DNA of 64,000 bases from Plantago ovata (lineage: Eukaryota; Streptophyta; Magnoliopsida; Lamiales; Plantaginaceae): the NCBI GenBank assembly GCA_028274465.1, contig CM051457.1:68546496-68610495 (forward strand). The letters run 5' to 3'. Both the position numbers and the translations under genes were made by a program. Positions 22,011 to 33,112 of the stretch are shown piece by piece. How positions within the stretch are numbered: the stretch's first letter is position 1; each line of letters begins with the position of its first letter. A model generated the notes under the pieces. The model was not told the DNA's origin. It made no database searches and saw nothing but the letters and a program-made list of their open reading frames with translations.

Positions 22011-22605
22011 GTGTCTAAACATAGCCGTTTGAATTTCAAATGCTAAGCTTGTACCTTAAGATGTCACTATCACTTGCCAGAACAGTACTATCAGCATCGT
22101 GCTTCTTTGTCTTCATGTCTTCAGCGTGCTATGGCATTTAATGCTCTTTGAAAATTCAAATGTGAACGTTGGAGCCAAAATGCAGAGTACTTCAGCAAGT
22201 AGGTCACAAATGTTATCAACAAGTGGTAAGTCTCAGTCTCAGCAAACACAACCTACTCTGTCATATAGATTTTCACTTATGCAAAGTGATTTGCTGAGTT
22301 TCTCACTTTCTCAGATAACATGTGACTTTGTAGATACCTTCTCAGAATTCTTCTAAGTCTTCAGTCTTCGAATCTTCAAGTTTCTGAGCAGTTCTAGGTC
22401 TTCAATAGATTGTTTGTAAAAACAACGTACATCCTCAGCAAACATAAGAACCTAACAAGTACCTACACTAAGTCATCAGCAAACGTTCCTCTTTTACAAT
22501 GTCCTTTAAAATTCTAAATTCCTATGGACCTTAAGAGTACTAGTTACTGGACTTAACTTAATTTAGCATGGTTAATTGCTCATCAAAATTGCAAGTTTCC
22601 TAACA

Positions 22606-23678
22606 ACATGTGACCTCCTTGCTGAATCACAACTGCATTTTGGCTCCAACGTACACATTTGAAATTCAAAGAGCATTAAATGTTAAAGCACGCTCTCTGA
22701 AGATTTAAAGACTTGAAGACGAACAATGACATTGCTGAAAGTGACCTTACAGCAAGATAGTGACATCTCTTTGTTGAAGTCCCAGAATTCAAATTCAAAC
22801 GGCTCTCTTGAGACACTATAAATAGAGTTCCTTAGGCTGAGTAGAAGGGGTGTGTCAACAATGTGATCAAACTCTCACTTGTGCTTAAACACTCAAACCT
22901 TCTCTACTCTCAAACTGCCTATTGATCCGTTCGAAGACTTACGCTTGAAACCAAAGCTACTTGTGAAGAAGTAGAATATTAAAGTTAATAATTTAGTTAA
23001 GTGTTCTTTCCTCTAAACAAGAATAAGTCTTGACACCAAGAAACAACATACTTGCTTACTGCAAAGTATTGTCAAGTTGAGTTTCACAGATTGCTTTTGT
23101 TAACTGAAAAGTTAATCTCAGTAATCGCATCCCAAACCTCTCTAAATGATAAAAACCACCTTTAAGGCGTGTTTTTCAGGGGGAACTAATCAGGCATAGT
23201 TTTGATGATAAGTTTCTAAAGTTTGGTGGAGAACAAGGTCACAGTTCTCTAGTTAGGTTGGAAACAAAACAAGGGTGCTTTAGTTTCTGGGAATTACTAG
23301 TGATAGGAATTGAAAGGAACCTCATCTCTTATCTTAGTGGATTCAGTCCTAGAAAGGACATAGTGGATTAGTTGAGAGATTACGCCACCCTCAGATACCA
23401 CTATAAAAGTGTTTGTGTGATTTACTCTACTGCAATTTACTTTCAGCAAATTGTTTTTACACTGTTTTATTTGCTCACTTGTTGAAACTGGGTTCCTTCA
23501 AAGCACTTATTGTAAAAGACTTCCGCACTCTAAATCTTTAGTATCAGCAAACTCATTACTGAAAAGTAATAAGTCTTTGTTGAGAAAGTTAAGTACCAAC
23601 AACCTCATTAATGAAAATTAATAAGTACTTCCTGAGAAAGTTTTTAGACACGAAAATTTTTTAAAGACTATTCACCCT
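22606..23678 (+). repeat. SIRE LTR piece, plus strand, cut at both ends
   Basis: Starts inside the LTR (ACATGTGACC...) right after the minus-strand LTR and stops at ACTATTCACCC, where copy C begins. The last five bases, CACCC (23674-23678), are copy C's target site. The missing tail of this LTR appears to be at 34213-34251 (complement). It may be the 3' LTR of copy A, though they differ by perhaps 15% by eye. Confidence 0.8.
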
Positions 23679-25246
23679 GTTAGGAAACTTGTAATTTTGA
23701 TGAGCAATTAACCATGCTAAATTAAGGAAAGTCCAGTACCTAGTACTCTTAAGGTCCATAGGAATTTAGAATTTTAAGGACATTGTAAAAGAAGAACGTT
23801 TGCTGAAGACTGAGAATAGGTGCTAGATAGGTTGGTTTTACCGCTTATGATGTATCTTGTTTTCTGAAAAGAAATACAACCTATTGAAGCATTTGCTGAT
23901 GATGTACTTTGTTTTTACAAAGAAATTATTGAAGCATTTAGAACCGCTCAGAATCTTGAAGATTTCGAAGACTGAAGACTAGAAGATTTCTGAAGACTGG
24001 TATCTACAAAGGCACATGTTGCTCAGAAAGTGGAAACTTCAGCAACAGCTTGCATAAGTGAAAATCTATACGACAGAGTAGATGGTGCTTGCTGAAACTG
24101 AGACTGACCACTTGCTGATAGAACATATGTGACCTCTTGCTGAAAGTACTTGTATTTGCGCTCCAATGTTACTGTTTGAATTTCATTCCAATGAGCATTA
24201 AATGCAAAGCATGCACGCGAAGGACATGAAGACTAGAAGACAAACAAGGACGCTGCTGAAAGTACAAAAGCAAGATAGTGACATTTTAAGGAACAAAAGC
24301 CTTAAAATTTAAAATTCAAACGGCTCCTTATTTCACTATAAATAGGGGTCATCCGGCGAAGAATTGAAGGGCGTCAATAATGTGATCATACTCTCACTTG
24401 TGCTTAAACCCACATACCCTTCAATACTCCTACTGCCATTGATCCGTTCCAAGACTTAAAGCTTGAAAAAGCTACTTGTGAAGAAGTAGAATTTACACGA
24501 CTAAGAAATTAGTTAAGTGTTCTTTCTTTCTTTCAAACAAGAACAAGTCTTGACACCAGAAACAATCAAACTTGTTTACTGCAAAGTATTCAAAGTTTTG
24601 TTTCTTAGATTACTTGTTGTAACTGAATAAGTTATAATTAAGTTATCTCATCCCAAACCTCTCTAACTGAAAATACACCCTTTCAGGCGTGATATTCAGG
24701 GGGAACTTAATCGAGCATGGTTTTGCTGATTAAAAGTACCAAGTTTGGTGGAGAACAACGTTACGTTCTCTAGTTAGGTTGGAGACAAAGCAAGTGTGCT
24801 TTGGTTTCTGTTTGAATCGCTCTAGATAGGTGTTGTAAGGAACCTCAATCTTATCTTAGTGGATTCAGTCCTAGAAAGGACAAAGTGGATTAGTTGAGAG
24901 ATTACGCCACTCTCAGATACCACTACAAAAGTGTTTGTGTGATTTACTTATTGTACATGGTTTTCAGCAAATCTTATCTATCTGTACACAGTCACTCACA
25001 TCACTTGCTGAAACCTTCATTTACTGAAAAAGCACTTATTGTATCAAAGACTTCCGCTCTCTGATTTTAAGTATCAGCAAACCTAGTTACTATGAAGTAA
25101 CTTGCGATTGCTGAGAAAGTTAAGTATCAGCAAACTCATTACTGAAAATTAATAAGCACTTGCTGAGAAAGTTTTTAAACGACGAAAGGTTGAAAAGACT
25201 ATTCACCCCCCCCCTAGGCTTTTCTTGTTGTTTAAAGGGACCAACA
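23679..25246 (+). repeat. Copy C 5' LTR
   Basis: 1568 bp from TGTTAGG to CCAACA. It has two hairpin units near its end rather than the single one in copy B, and a poly-C run near 25207. Confidence 0.9.
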
Positions 25247-25248
25247 AG

Positions 25249-25260
25249 TGGTATCAGAGC
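25249..25260 (+). other. Primer binding site, copy C
   Basis: TGGTATCAGAGC; initiator-Met tRNA primer. Confidence 0.92.
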
Positions 25261-25355
25261 TGGAGGTTCTTTAACCTTCAGCACTGAACCTAGATCCCCT
25301 TAGGTGCTTTCCGTAAATCACTCTCACTTGATCAGTTTGGTAGTGCTTTGTTGAC

Positions 25356-26780
25356 ATGATGTCTTTAGGAGACTCTCCCTTGCTGAAGCTAGAAAACTAT
25401 GAAAAATGGGGAAACAACATGATGCTACATCTTGAGGCCATTAGTGATGAGATGGTCACTGTCATTAATGATGCACCTATCGAGATCACTAAGGTTGAAA
25501 GGAGTTTCCGTCACAAGACCACTGAAGCTGGAAAGGAAACTATCTTAGGCGAACCGGTTGATACCTTCGTGCCAAAACCGAGAGAGGAATGGACTTCCGA
25601 CGAAGCTAAGAGATTCCGTCTTGATGGCCAAGCAAGAAACATCATCATTCGATCAACTCCGGATACCATACAGTGCAAACTGTGGGGTGCTAAAACTGCT
25701 AAAGAAGCTTGGAAAATGGTTCAAGAACTTTGTGCTGGATCTGACAAAACCAAGGAAAACAAACTTGAAGTACTGAAATTAAAGTTTCAAAACTTTAAAC
25801 AAGGTACAAACGAGTCACTAGAAGACTTGGACTTCAGATTCACAACTCTTGTTAGTGAAATGGCAGCCTTGGGTGTTGGAAATCTTTACTCAGATTCTGA
25901 GAAGGTGAAAACCATCATCAGAAGTCTGAATCAAGAATGGATCCACACTCAGAATTTCTATTACAATCAAGGAATGCCAGATATTACACCAACAGAGTTG
26001 TTCTCTCATCTTGCTACTGTCAACTATGAGACAAAGCAAAGAGAAAATGTGTTTGCTGAAAAATCTCAAAACATTGCTCTTGCTGCAAAGCCGTCATCTT
26101 CTGAAAAGAAGAATGACAAAGAGCCTGCTGATGAAAACTCTTTGGTTGTAAAAAACATGAAGAAATTCATCAGTAAGGAACTTGAAAGGTGAAAAGCAAA
26201 AGAGAAGCTAAAAAAGAATCTTGGTAACAACTACCATAAGTACAAGAATGAGACTAACTCGCTGAACAAGCAAGCTCAGCAAGCAACTTCATCAGAAGAA
26301 CCAGCAGTTGGAAATGATCTCTGTTTTTACTGCAAAAAGCCTGGACACTTCAAAGCTAATTGCCCTTTGCTGAAAGGCAAATCTGCTGAAAAGAAGAAGA
26401 AGTTCAAAAGAGCTTTTATTGCTGAAGAAAAAGAAGAAGCTTCAAGAAAAAATGATGCATTGTGCATTGATACTAGCTCTGAAGACAGTGAGGATGAAAG
26501 CTCAGACACTGACGATGAAGAAACCACTCTAGACGTTGAGATTGGCAAAGAAGTTTGTGGAATAGCTATAGAAGCTTATCCAGATGTGTCAAACTACGAG
26601 TTCTGCCTCATGGCCGGTCAGGTAAACAACCTACCTCTGACTCAGACTCAGAAAGTGAAGACGAGATTTACCTTGACAAAATTCAAGGAGAAATCGAAAG
26701 ATTTGAGAAAACTCTGAGCAGACAGCAAGAAAACTACAGATTGCTGAAACTCTGACCAAGCCGACTACTGCAAAGTATGT
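25356..26780 (+). pseudogene. Copy C gag fossil and intron start
   Basis: Gag-like from MMSLGDSPLLK, with the zinc knuckle near 26322-26365 and an acidic patch near 26480-26530. From 26622 (CAG|GTAAAC) it enters the same GT-starting block as copy A. It carries a few breaks and is cut by the gap. Confidence 0.88.
26622..26780 (+). other. Gag-pol intron block, 5' part (copy C)
   Basis: Donor CAG|GTAAAC at the same position as in copies A and G. The acceptor side falls in the gap. Confidence 0.7.
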
Positions 26781-26880
26781 NNNNNNNNNNNNNNNNNNNN
26801 NNNNNNNNNNNNNNNNNNNNNNNNNNNNNNNNNNNNNNNNNNNNNNNNNNNNNNNNNNNNNNNNNNNNNNNNNNNNNNNN
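26781..26880. other. Assembly gap (100 N)
   Basis: Placeholder-length run of N between two parts of SIRE sequence. See the finding on contig orientation. Confidence 0.99.
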
Positions 26881-26923
26881 TCACCCCCCCCCTAGTCTTT
26901 CTTGTTGTTTAAATGGACCAACA
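26881..26923 (+). repeat. SIRE LTR terminus (43 bp), probably copy G's 3' LTR end
   Basis: TCACCCCC...TAGTC...GGACCAACA is the extreme LTR end. The next bases, GTTAG (26924-26928), are the complement of CTAAC found next to the other end of copy G (56740-56744), as expected for one element's target duplication once the contig is turned round. Confidence 0.75.
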
Positions 26924-27179
26924 GTTAGGGTTTGAACTAATGGGCCAGCTGAGGTTGGGCCGCAGAATGGGCCAAATGACTAAATCCGGATTGCGCCTCA
27001 CAACTTAGATTATTAATTGATCTAAAAGGGACGAACCAAAGTAATTCTACGCGGACTAACTAATGAGGAATTTGTTTACGCGGGAAGTAAATTAAGTAAT
27101 TACCGAATAAAATAATTTACTCCGATAATTAAATAATTAAATAAATAGATAAAATAAGAAAAAAAAACGGGGTGTTACA
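26924..27179 (-). repeat. Probable Ty3/gypsy Tekay-type LTR start, minus strand
   Basis: On the reverse strand it begins TGTAACACCCC at 27179, a start typical of plant Tekay/Del chromovirus LTRs, and runs to ...CAAACCCTAAC at 26924. The sequence at 56745 (CCTAAACTAACCCCC) reads on naturally from it, so this is probably one LTR split by copy G. Confidence 0.55.
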
Positions 27180-27933
27180 ACAGTAGTGTTGTCAATCTTA
27201 TTTTTATTAATCACCCTTATCTATGATTGCCTTTTAAACGTATTGACTGGGAGTCATGTTTCATAAAATTAATATATGATCACATGTCTTGGTATTTGTT
27301 TGGTTTTAATTATTAAGTAAGAATTTAATCATATGCAACAATCATTATCTTAATAGTCTACATACCGATTAAGAAGATTATTTGTATTCCTTTCTATAAC
27401 GACACTATTGTTATTTTTTTTCTTTTTCATTAGTCTCATCTATGATCACCTTCTGTACGTACTGGTATTCTTGTTTTCTAAAATTAATACATGATTAATT
27501 ACTCATAATCCTTATATGACTTACTCCATGCTCATCATCTGTTCCACGAATGATATTAACGGAAAAAATTATTGATTTGTGCTTTATCAAACTACAATTT
27601 TTCAACACTGATATTTGAAAAACTTACTATGATCCGTTGATCTGATCTTTATTAATTCATTCTCGTTTTTGCGGTAGTTATATTATCATCCATGTTTATA
27701 CATATTCATTCTTTATCAATCAACAATCTTATATTATCGTTCATTAACACTCAATATTTCTTTTAATAGTTCAATCATGCAAATGTTTACGTAGTACTTA
27801 TACATGAGGTTTACAAATAAGATGTAAACGTTTTCTCTGCTTGTTTGTTCATTTCATATGGATAAACAGAAAATTACATAAAAGAACCACTCTAGAGCAC
27901 CTAATTGCTAAAACAACCACTTTAAAAAACATC
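27180..27933. other. AT-rich non-coding DNA with a weak internal duplication
   Basis: No convincing ORF. A stretch near 27215-27300 (TCTATGAT...TTTTA) is loosely repeated near 27424-27500. Otherwise nothing recognised. Confidence 0.5.
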
Positions 27934-28120
27934 TTACAAAAAAGGCCATTCTATTTTTTATGGTGCCCTAAAATACAAGTAGTCTTACAAAAAGGCCATT
28001 CTATTTTTATGGTGCCCTAAAATACAAGTAGTCTTACAAAAAAGGCCGTTCTATTTTTATGGTGCCCTAAAATACAAGTAGTCTTACAAAAAAGGCCATT
28101 CTATTTTTTGGTGCCCTAGA
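27934..28120. repeat. Tandem repeat, period about 50 bp, nearly 4 units
   Basis: Units begin at about 27934, 27985, 28034 and 28084 with TTACAAAAAAGGCC and contain TGGTGCCCTAAAATACAAG. Differences are mostly in poly-A/T length. Confidence 0.9.
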
Positions 28121-29875
28121 ATCTAATGAAACTAGTATTTTGCCGTTGAAACTAGCATTTGTGTTGCTGAAACTAATTAAACTAGCATCAATCTAATGAA
28201 CTAACATTTTGTGTGGCACTTGTGATGCTGAAACTAATGAAACTAGCATTCGTGTTTGCCGAAACTAATAAAACTAGCACTTGTATTGAAACTAGCATTT
28301 TGTTGCTGAAACTAGCTTTAATTGTTGCTGAAACTAGCACTTATGATGTTGAAACCTAATGAAACTAGCATTTTGTCGTTGAAACTAGAAGTTGCGATGC
28401 TGACAATAACGCAAATAGCTTTTTGACTTGCCAAAATTAATGAAACTAGCATTTTTTTTGCCGAAACTGACATTTTTTTGCTGAAACTAGCACTCATGAT
28501 GTTGAAACTAATAAAATTAACTTTTTGTTGTTGAAAACTAACAGTTGTGATGTTGAAACTAATGACACTAGTATTTTTATTGATGAAACTAGCAATTATG
28601 ATAGTGAAATTAATGAAAGTAGCATTTTTGTTGATGAAACTAGCAATTATGATGGTGAAATTAATGAAACTAGCATTTTTGTTGATGAAACTAGCAATTA
28701 TGATGGTGAAACTAATGAAACTAGCATTTTTGTTGATGAAACTAGTATTTGTGTTGTTGAAACTAATAAAACTAACATTTTTGTAGTTGCATTAATAAAA
28801 CTAACAATGGAGTGATGATGTAACTAGCATTTTTGTTAATGAAACTAGCATCAAACTATTGAAACTAACACTTGTAATGTTGAAAACTAATGAAACTAGC
28901 ATTTTGTCGTTGAAACTAGCAGTTGTGATGCTGAAACTAATGAAACTAGCATTTGTGTTGATGAAACTAGCTTTTTTGTTCCTGAAACCAACAATTATGA
29001 TGCTCAAATTATTGAAACTAGCATTTATTATGCTGAAAACTAATGAAACTAGCATTTTTGCTGTTGAAACTAGCACTTGTGATGCTGAAACTAATGAAAC
29101 TAGCATTTGTGCTGATGAAACTAGCTTTTTTGTTGCGGAAACCAGCACTTATAATGTTCAAACTATTGAAAATATCATTTTTGTTGTTGAAACAAATGAA
29201 ATTTTTTTTGTATGATGTTGAAACTAGCATTAACAGTTAGTTTCATATAGTTTCAGCTAGTTTATGAAACTAGCTTTTTGTGTGAAACTAGTTTATGAAA
29301 CTAGATTTTATGTGTTGAAACTAATATGAAACTAGCATTTGTGTTGCTGAAACTAGCACACGTGATGCTAACACTAATGAAACTAGCATTTTGTGTTGAT
29401 GAAACTAGCACTTGTGATGCTGAAACTAGCATTTGCGTTGCCGAAACTAATGAAACTAACATTTATGTTGCTGAAACTAGCATTTTGTTGCTGAAACTAA
29501 TAAAACTAGCACTTGTATTGAAACTAGCATTTTGTTGCTGAAACTAGCTTTAATTGTTGCTGAAACTAGCACTGAAACTAGCAGAAAATGGAATGAAACT
29601 AGCAAGAAATGAAATGAAACTAGCAGAAATGGAATGAAACTAGGCGAAATCAAATGATCAACCACCGAAACTAGCATAGAACAAATGATCATGGACCGAA
29701 ACTAGTCGAAATCAAAGTTTCAAGCACCGAAACTAGCATAGAACAAACGATCATGGACCGAAACTAGGTGAAATGAAAGTATCATGCACCGAAACTAGTC
29801 GAAATGAAAGGTTCGAGCACCGAAACTAGGCGAAATGAAAGTATCAAGCACCGAAACTAGCCGAAATCAAATTAA
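28121..29875. repeat. GAAACTAGC minisatellite, about 1.75 kb
   Basis: More than a hundred GAAACTAG-type words in irregular 13-33 bp spacing, with linkers such as ATTTTTGTTGAT, ATTTGTGTTGCT and ACTTGTGATGCT. After about 29575 the linkers change to the AAATGGAAT and ACAAATGATCATGGACC kinds, giving units of about 15-30 bp. Open frames occur by chance on both strands because units are often near multiples of three; I do not call them genes. Confidence 0.9.
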
Positions 29876-29884
29876 CAACCGCTA

Positions 29885-30130
29885 CAACTATTTCGGAGTA
29901 GGTCGGATTTGGGGTCGGAATTATATGGGAAACGGGCGGATACTGGTTATGGTGGGAATAATAATAATAATAGTAATAATATTAGTGTTGGTGGATATGG
30001 TGGGAATGATGATGGTGGTTATGGGATTACTAGTAATGAAGGGGTTTATGCTTACAAAGGCAGCACTGAGCCGTATGGAGCTAGCGAGCATTTGGTAATT
30101 GACTTATTAAGATGGCCTTTTTTGTAATTA
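29885..30130 (+). pseudogene. Possible gene fragment, Gly/Tyr/Asn-rich
   Basis: One frame reads GYGG, a run of five Asn, GGYGGNDDGGYG, then YAYKGSTEPYGAS, a composition unlike the minisatellite before it. A (AAT)n run lies inside. No start or splice structure can be defended and I do not recognise the family. It may be an exon piece carried by a transposon. Confidence 0.25.
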
Positions 30131-30216
30131 ATGTTGGTTATTGATTTATTTATGTATTTTTCCCAATTTACAATGTATTAACTCCCTTGTTTGTTTCTTT
30201 CTCTTTTAGTTTGATC

Positions 30217-31108
30217 ATGGAAAATCTTTGCAATCTTGAATTTTTTTCTTTGGACATCTCCGGGAACAATTTCCTATCATGGGTTCTCGATGCGGAAATT
30301 CACCTCGATGTTAAGGGTCTCGGAGACACCATAAAAGGTGAAAATACCGCGTCCAACCAAGACAAGGCCAAGGCGATGATCTTTCTCCGCCACCATCTTG
30401 ATGAAGGCCTCAAAGCTGAATATCTTACCGTCAAAGGTCCTGCAGATCTTTGGAATAAACTCAATGAGAGGTACGATCATCAAAAGACCGTGACAGTGCC
30501 TACCGCTCGTTATGATTGGTTACATTTACGTTTCCAAGATTTTAAATGTGTGAGCGATTTTAATTCAACAATGTTTAAAATCACCTCTCAATATTCAACT
30601 TTAATCTCATTCCTTCGTGTGACTGAGAAAATAATACGCTCTTGATGAAAAATCATGAATCCCGCCCAAGTGGTTCAAGGTCGTTGCCTGAAGCAAATGC
30701 CACAAAGTTTAACAATAATTGCCAAAACCCTTGTCGTGGTAGATGTCATGGACGTGGGCGTGGCCGAGGCCGTGGACGTGGGGGTCTCGTCAAAATAGTG
30801 GTTTAAAAAATGCAAGTCAACACAATAAGCCAAATAATGGAAAAAGTGGACAATCGAAAAATCAGGTTGAAATGTGCTATAGGTGTGGCATGACAAAGCA
30901 TTGGTCTCGTACTTGCCGTACACCAAAACACCTTGTTGAACTTTATCAAGCTTCAATCAAAGCTAAAGGAAAGAACATTGAAGCAAATTTTGTCCAAGAT
31001 GATTCCCTTCATGGACAATATGATGCAACTCACTTGGATGTCTCAAATTTCCTTGCTTACCCTGAACGTGCAAGTGATGCTATGTGTGAGGATGCCACTC
31101 AAACTTGA
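30217..31108 (+). pseudogene. Lone Ty1/copia gag fossil
   Basis: Begins MENLCNLEFFSLDISGN, a common start of plant copia Gag proteins, and ends with a CCHC knuckle, CYRCGMTKHWSRTC, near 30874-30915, after an RGRGRGRG-type basic stretch. Unrelated in detail to the SIRE gag copies. There are about two breaks, no pol follows and no LTRs were found, so it is either a remnant or a gag-only element. Confidence 0.75.
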
Positions 31109-31716
31109 AGTTTTCTTTTGAATGAATAATATTTTTGCAATGGACTTGTTGTCCCCCTTAGTATGAGTAATGTTTTTGCAATGAATAATGATTACTGAAA
31201 TAATTTAATTACGAGTCCGTCTCCTGTGAGACCATCATGATCCAAATGAGACTCAAAGTAAGTGAGATCCAGATCAAAACAAGATTAGAAAAGCCATAAA
31301 TCTCGCGGGTCAAGACATGACCCGGATCAGAAATTGGGCCATTCTTATAACCCGAAACTCCTCATGCGTAAGCTTTTCTCTCTTGCATTGAAACTTGAAA
31401 CAGAACGGAAACTCTCAGAGTAAACGAAATCTTAAGAGACAAAAACTCTGAACTGAGAAGACCGAGAAAGACATAGCTTTATGTCTTTGACCATGGCTTC
31501 ATCAACTAATTAAAAGAGAAAAACAACTGACTCTAAGATTGGTCTGATTATACTTCGATTTTGATTCTTTTATGTGTTCTTATAGTAATTTAGATGTTAT
31601 TGATGTGCATTTTATTGATAATTTGGTGTTTGTTGGGGTAATAGAAAGGTTGAATACAATTTTGGTTATGGTGGAATGAGATTGGGGATCGTTTGGACAA
31701 TCTAATATCTTGGTTG
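31109..31716. other. Non-coding spacer
   Basis: AT-rich, with no ORF of note and no recognised repeat apart from scattered TTGAGGTTT words leading into the next array. Confidence 0.4.
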
Positions 31717-32860
31717 TTTGAGGTTTACATATATCATGTGTGAGGTTTACTTGATGTTAACTGTGTTAAGTGTGATATGCTGGTTGTTTGAGGTTTACAT
31801 ATATCATGTGTGAGGTTTACTTGAGGTTAAGTGTTATTAGCGTGGTATGCTAGTTGTTTGAGATTTATTGGTGTGTTATTTGAACTATGTGATTATCTGT
31901 AAGTGTCTCTTTGGATTATGATATATGTGTGTTATAAGCGTTGTATTCTGGTTTTTTGAGGTTTATGCATATAATGTATGAGGTTTATTTTGAGGTTAAG
32001 TGTGTTAAGTGTGCATGCTTGTTGCTTGAGGTTTACATATAGCATGTTTGAGGTTTACCTGATGTTAAGTGTGATCTGCTGGTTATTTGAGGTTTACATA
32101 TATCATGTGTGAGGTTTACTTGAGGTTAAGTGTTTTCTGTGTGGCATTCTAGTTATTTGAGGTTTGGTGTTTTGTTTGAGTTTTATTTGAACTATGTGAT
32201 TTTTTGTAAGCGTATGTTTGGATTTTGATATCTGTGTGTTATAAGTATTGTACTCTGTTTTTTTAGGTTTATGCATATAATGTGTGAGGTTTATTTTTAT
32301 ACTCACACTTATATACTCACACTTAAACAAATGCACAAAAACCAAATTGCATCAAGAATACCGTCAACACAACCAAAAACAATAATTTAAAAAAAAAAAA
32401 AAGTTCACTAAATACACTTGAAAATGGTTCTATTCTGAGTTAATACAATATGGCCCAATGTCTTGAAGAAGAGTCGCACCATTAAATTTGTCCATCAGCC
32501 AAGGTATTATATCCATAGAAAAGACTCAAAATCCAAGTCTTAAAAGACCTCCAAACCCAGTTGAGATGACATCCGCATTCTGTTCCTTAGTCAATGATTG
32601 TATGAACTTGAACATGACACTCACTTTGCATTGGGATGTTATCTCACGGATTTTTTTATCAACTGCAAAACAAAAGAGACTAGAGTTAGAGTTACAAGCT
32701 CAGAAGCAGATATGATTTGAACATCAAGTAAACCTCACACTTTACAAGTGTAAACCTCAAACAACCAGCATAGAAAACTTAACCTCAGAGTAAACCCCAC
32801 ACATTATATGCATAAACCTCAAACAACCAGCATAGCATACTTAACACACTTAGACGGGTA
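31717..32860 (-). mobile_element. Probable Mutator-like element remnant (long inverted repeats)
   Basis: Left: 31717-32320, units of about 70 bp (TTTGAGGTTTACATATA... and GTGAGGTTTACTTGAGG) in a higher-order duplication of about 296 bp. Right: 32728-32860, the same words in complement (AAACCTCAAACAACCAGCAT). The centre carries a minus-strand coding fragment of a type common in plant MULEs (next entry). Long, internally repeated inverted ends around a captured domain suggest a MULE. No transposase or certain target duplication is visible, and the edges are approximate. Confidence 0.45.
32440..32662 (-). pseudogene. Fragment of plant 'FGGLL' domain (Ulp1-associated, MULE-borne)
   Basis: Reverse frame: KVSVMFKFIQSLTKEQN, then STGFGGLLRLGF, a stop at about 32526-32528, then in the same frame SMDIIPWLMDKFNGATLL. 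This resembles the region before the Ulp1-like protease in many plant transposon-related proteins (GFGGLL ... WLxxxFD). A possible 3' splice site, TTTTGTTTTGCAG, lies just upstream at about 32663-32675. Too short to function. Identification is from memory of the motif. Confidence 0.45.
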
Positions 32861-33044
32861 ATTCTAGCGTCACGCAGGCGCTGTAATTGCTGGACCGTTG
32901 GATCGCTTTTTTATCGCTCTTGATCACTTTACAACCCTTTACAACCCTATTTTTGAAGGTTGTGAAGCAAGAATTGGTTTACAAGGGCATATTCGTCCCA
33001 GATTTTGAGTTGTAAAGTAAAAATTCTCACCTACTAAAAATAAT
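32861..33044. other. Non-coding spacer
   Basis: Contains TTTACAACCC written twice in tandem (about 32930-32950) and a GC-rich CACGCAGGCGC word. No gene seen. Confidence 0.4.
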
Positions 33045-33112
33045 AGGCCGGCTGGGATCGAACACGGGTAGAGAGGAATAAAATCGTTCACCCTAACCAC
33101 CAAGACACCAAC
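33045..33112 (-). repeat. tRNA-like (possible SINE) segment
   Basis: On the reverse strand a box A-like TGGTGGTTAG (33093-33102) and a box B-like GTTCGATCCC (33054-33063) are spaced as in tRNA genes, but the arms do not fold into a convincing cloverleaf. Probably a SINE head or tRNA relic. Confidence 0.35.

Larger units (their letters stand above)
6650..22605 (-). mobile_element. Minus-strand SIRE LTR (6650-7567 and 22016-22605), split by copy B
   Basis: The two pieces together give a full-length LTR of about 1.5 kb, with TGTTGG at 6650 and CCTAACA at 22605, interrupted only by copy B and its GTGTC duplication. Its details match copy A's LTR subfamily. The 5 bp on either side (TGGAT and ACATG) do not match, so it is not a simple solo LTR left in place. 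A rearrangement, or loss of neighbouring DNA, removed the end of copy A. Confidence 0.85.
23679..26780 (+). mobile_element. Copy C, left part: SIRE-type element
   Basis: 5' LTR, primer site, gag and the start of the gag-pol intron block, ending at an assembly gap. Its LTR matches the 34257-35825 LTR in details that the 55170 LTR lacks, so the rest of copy C is probably the body shown in reverse at 34257-53173. In copy A coordinates the missing stretch is about 1.75 kb. LTR differences of roughly 1.5-2% suggest well under one million years. The coding parts carry several breaks. Confidence 0.85.

Noticed and set aside
26881-26923. Tail of copy A's 3' LTR
   Set aside because: First thought to be so, but the following GTTAG pairs with the CTAAC beside copy G, and the better continuation of that LTR is at 34213-34251.
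28525-29541. Overlapping open frames in the GAAACTAGC array on both strands
   Set aside because: Repeats with spacing near multiples of three keep several frames open at once; no sign of a real gene.
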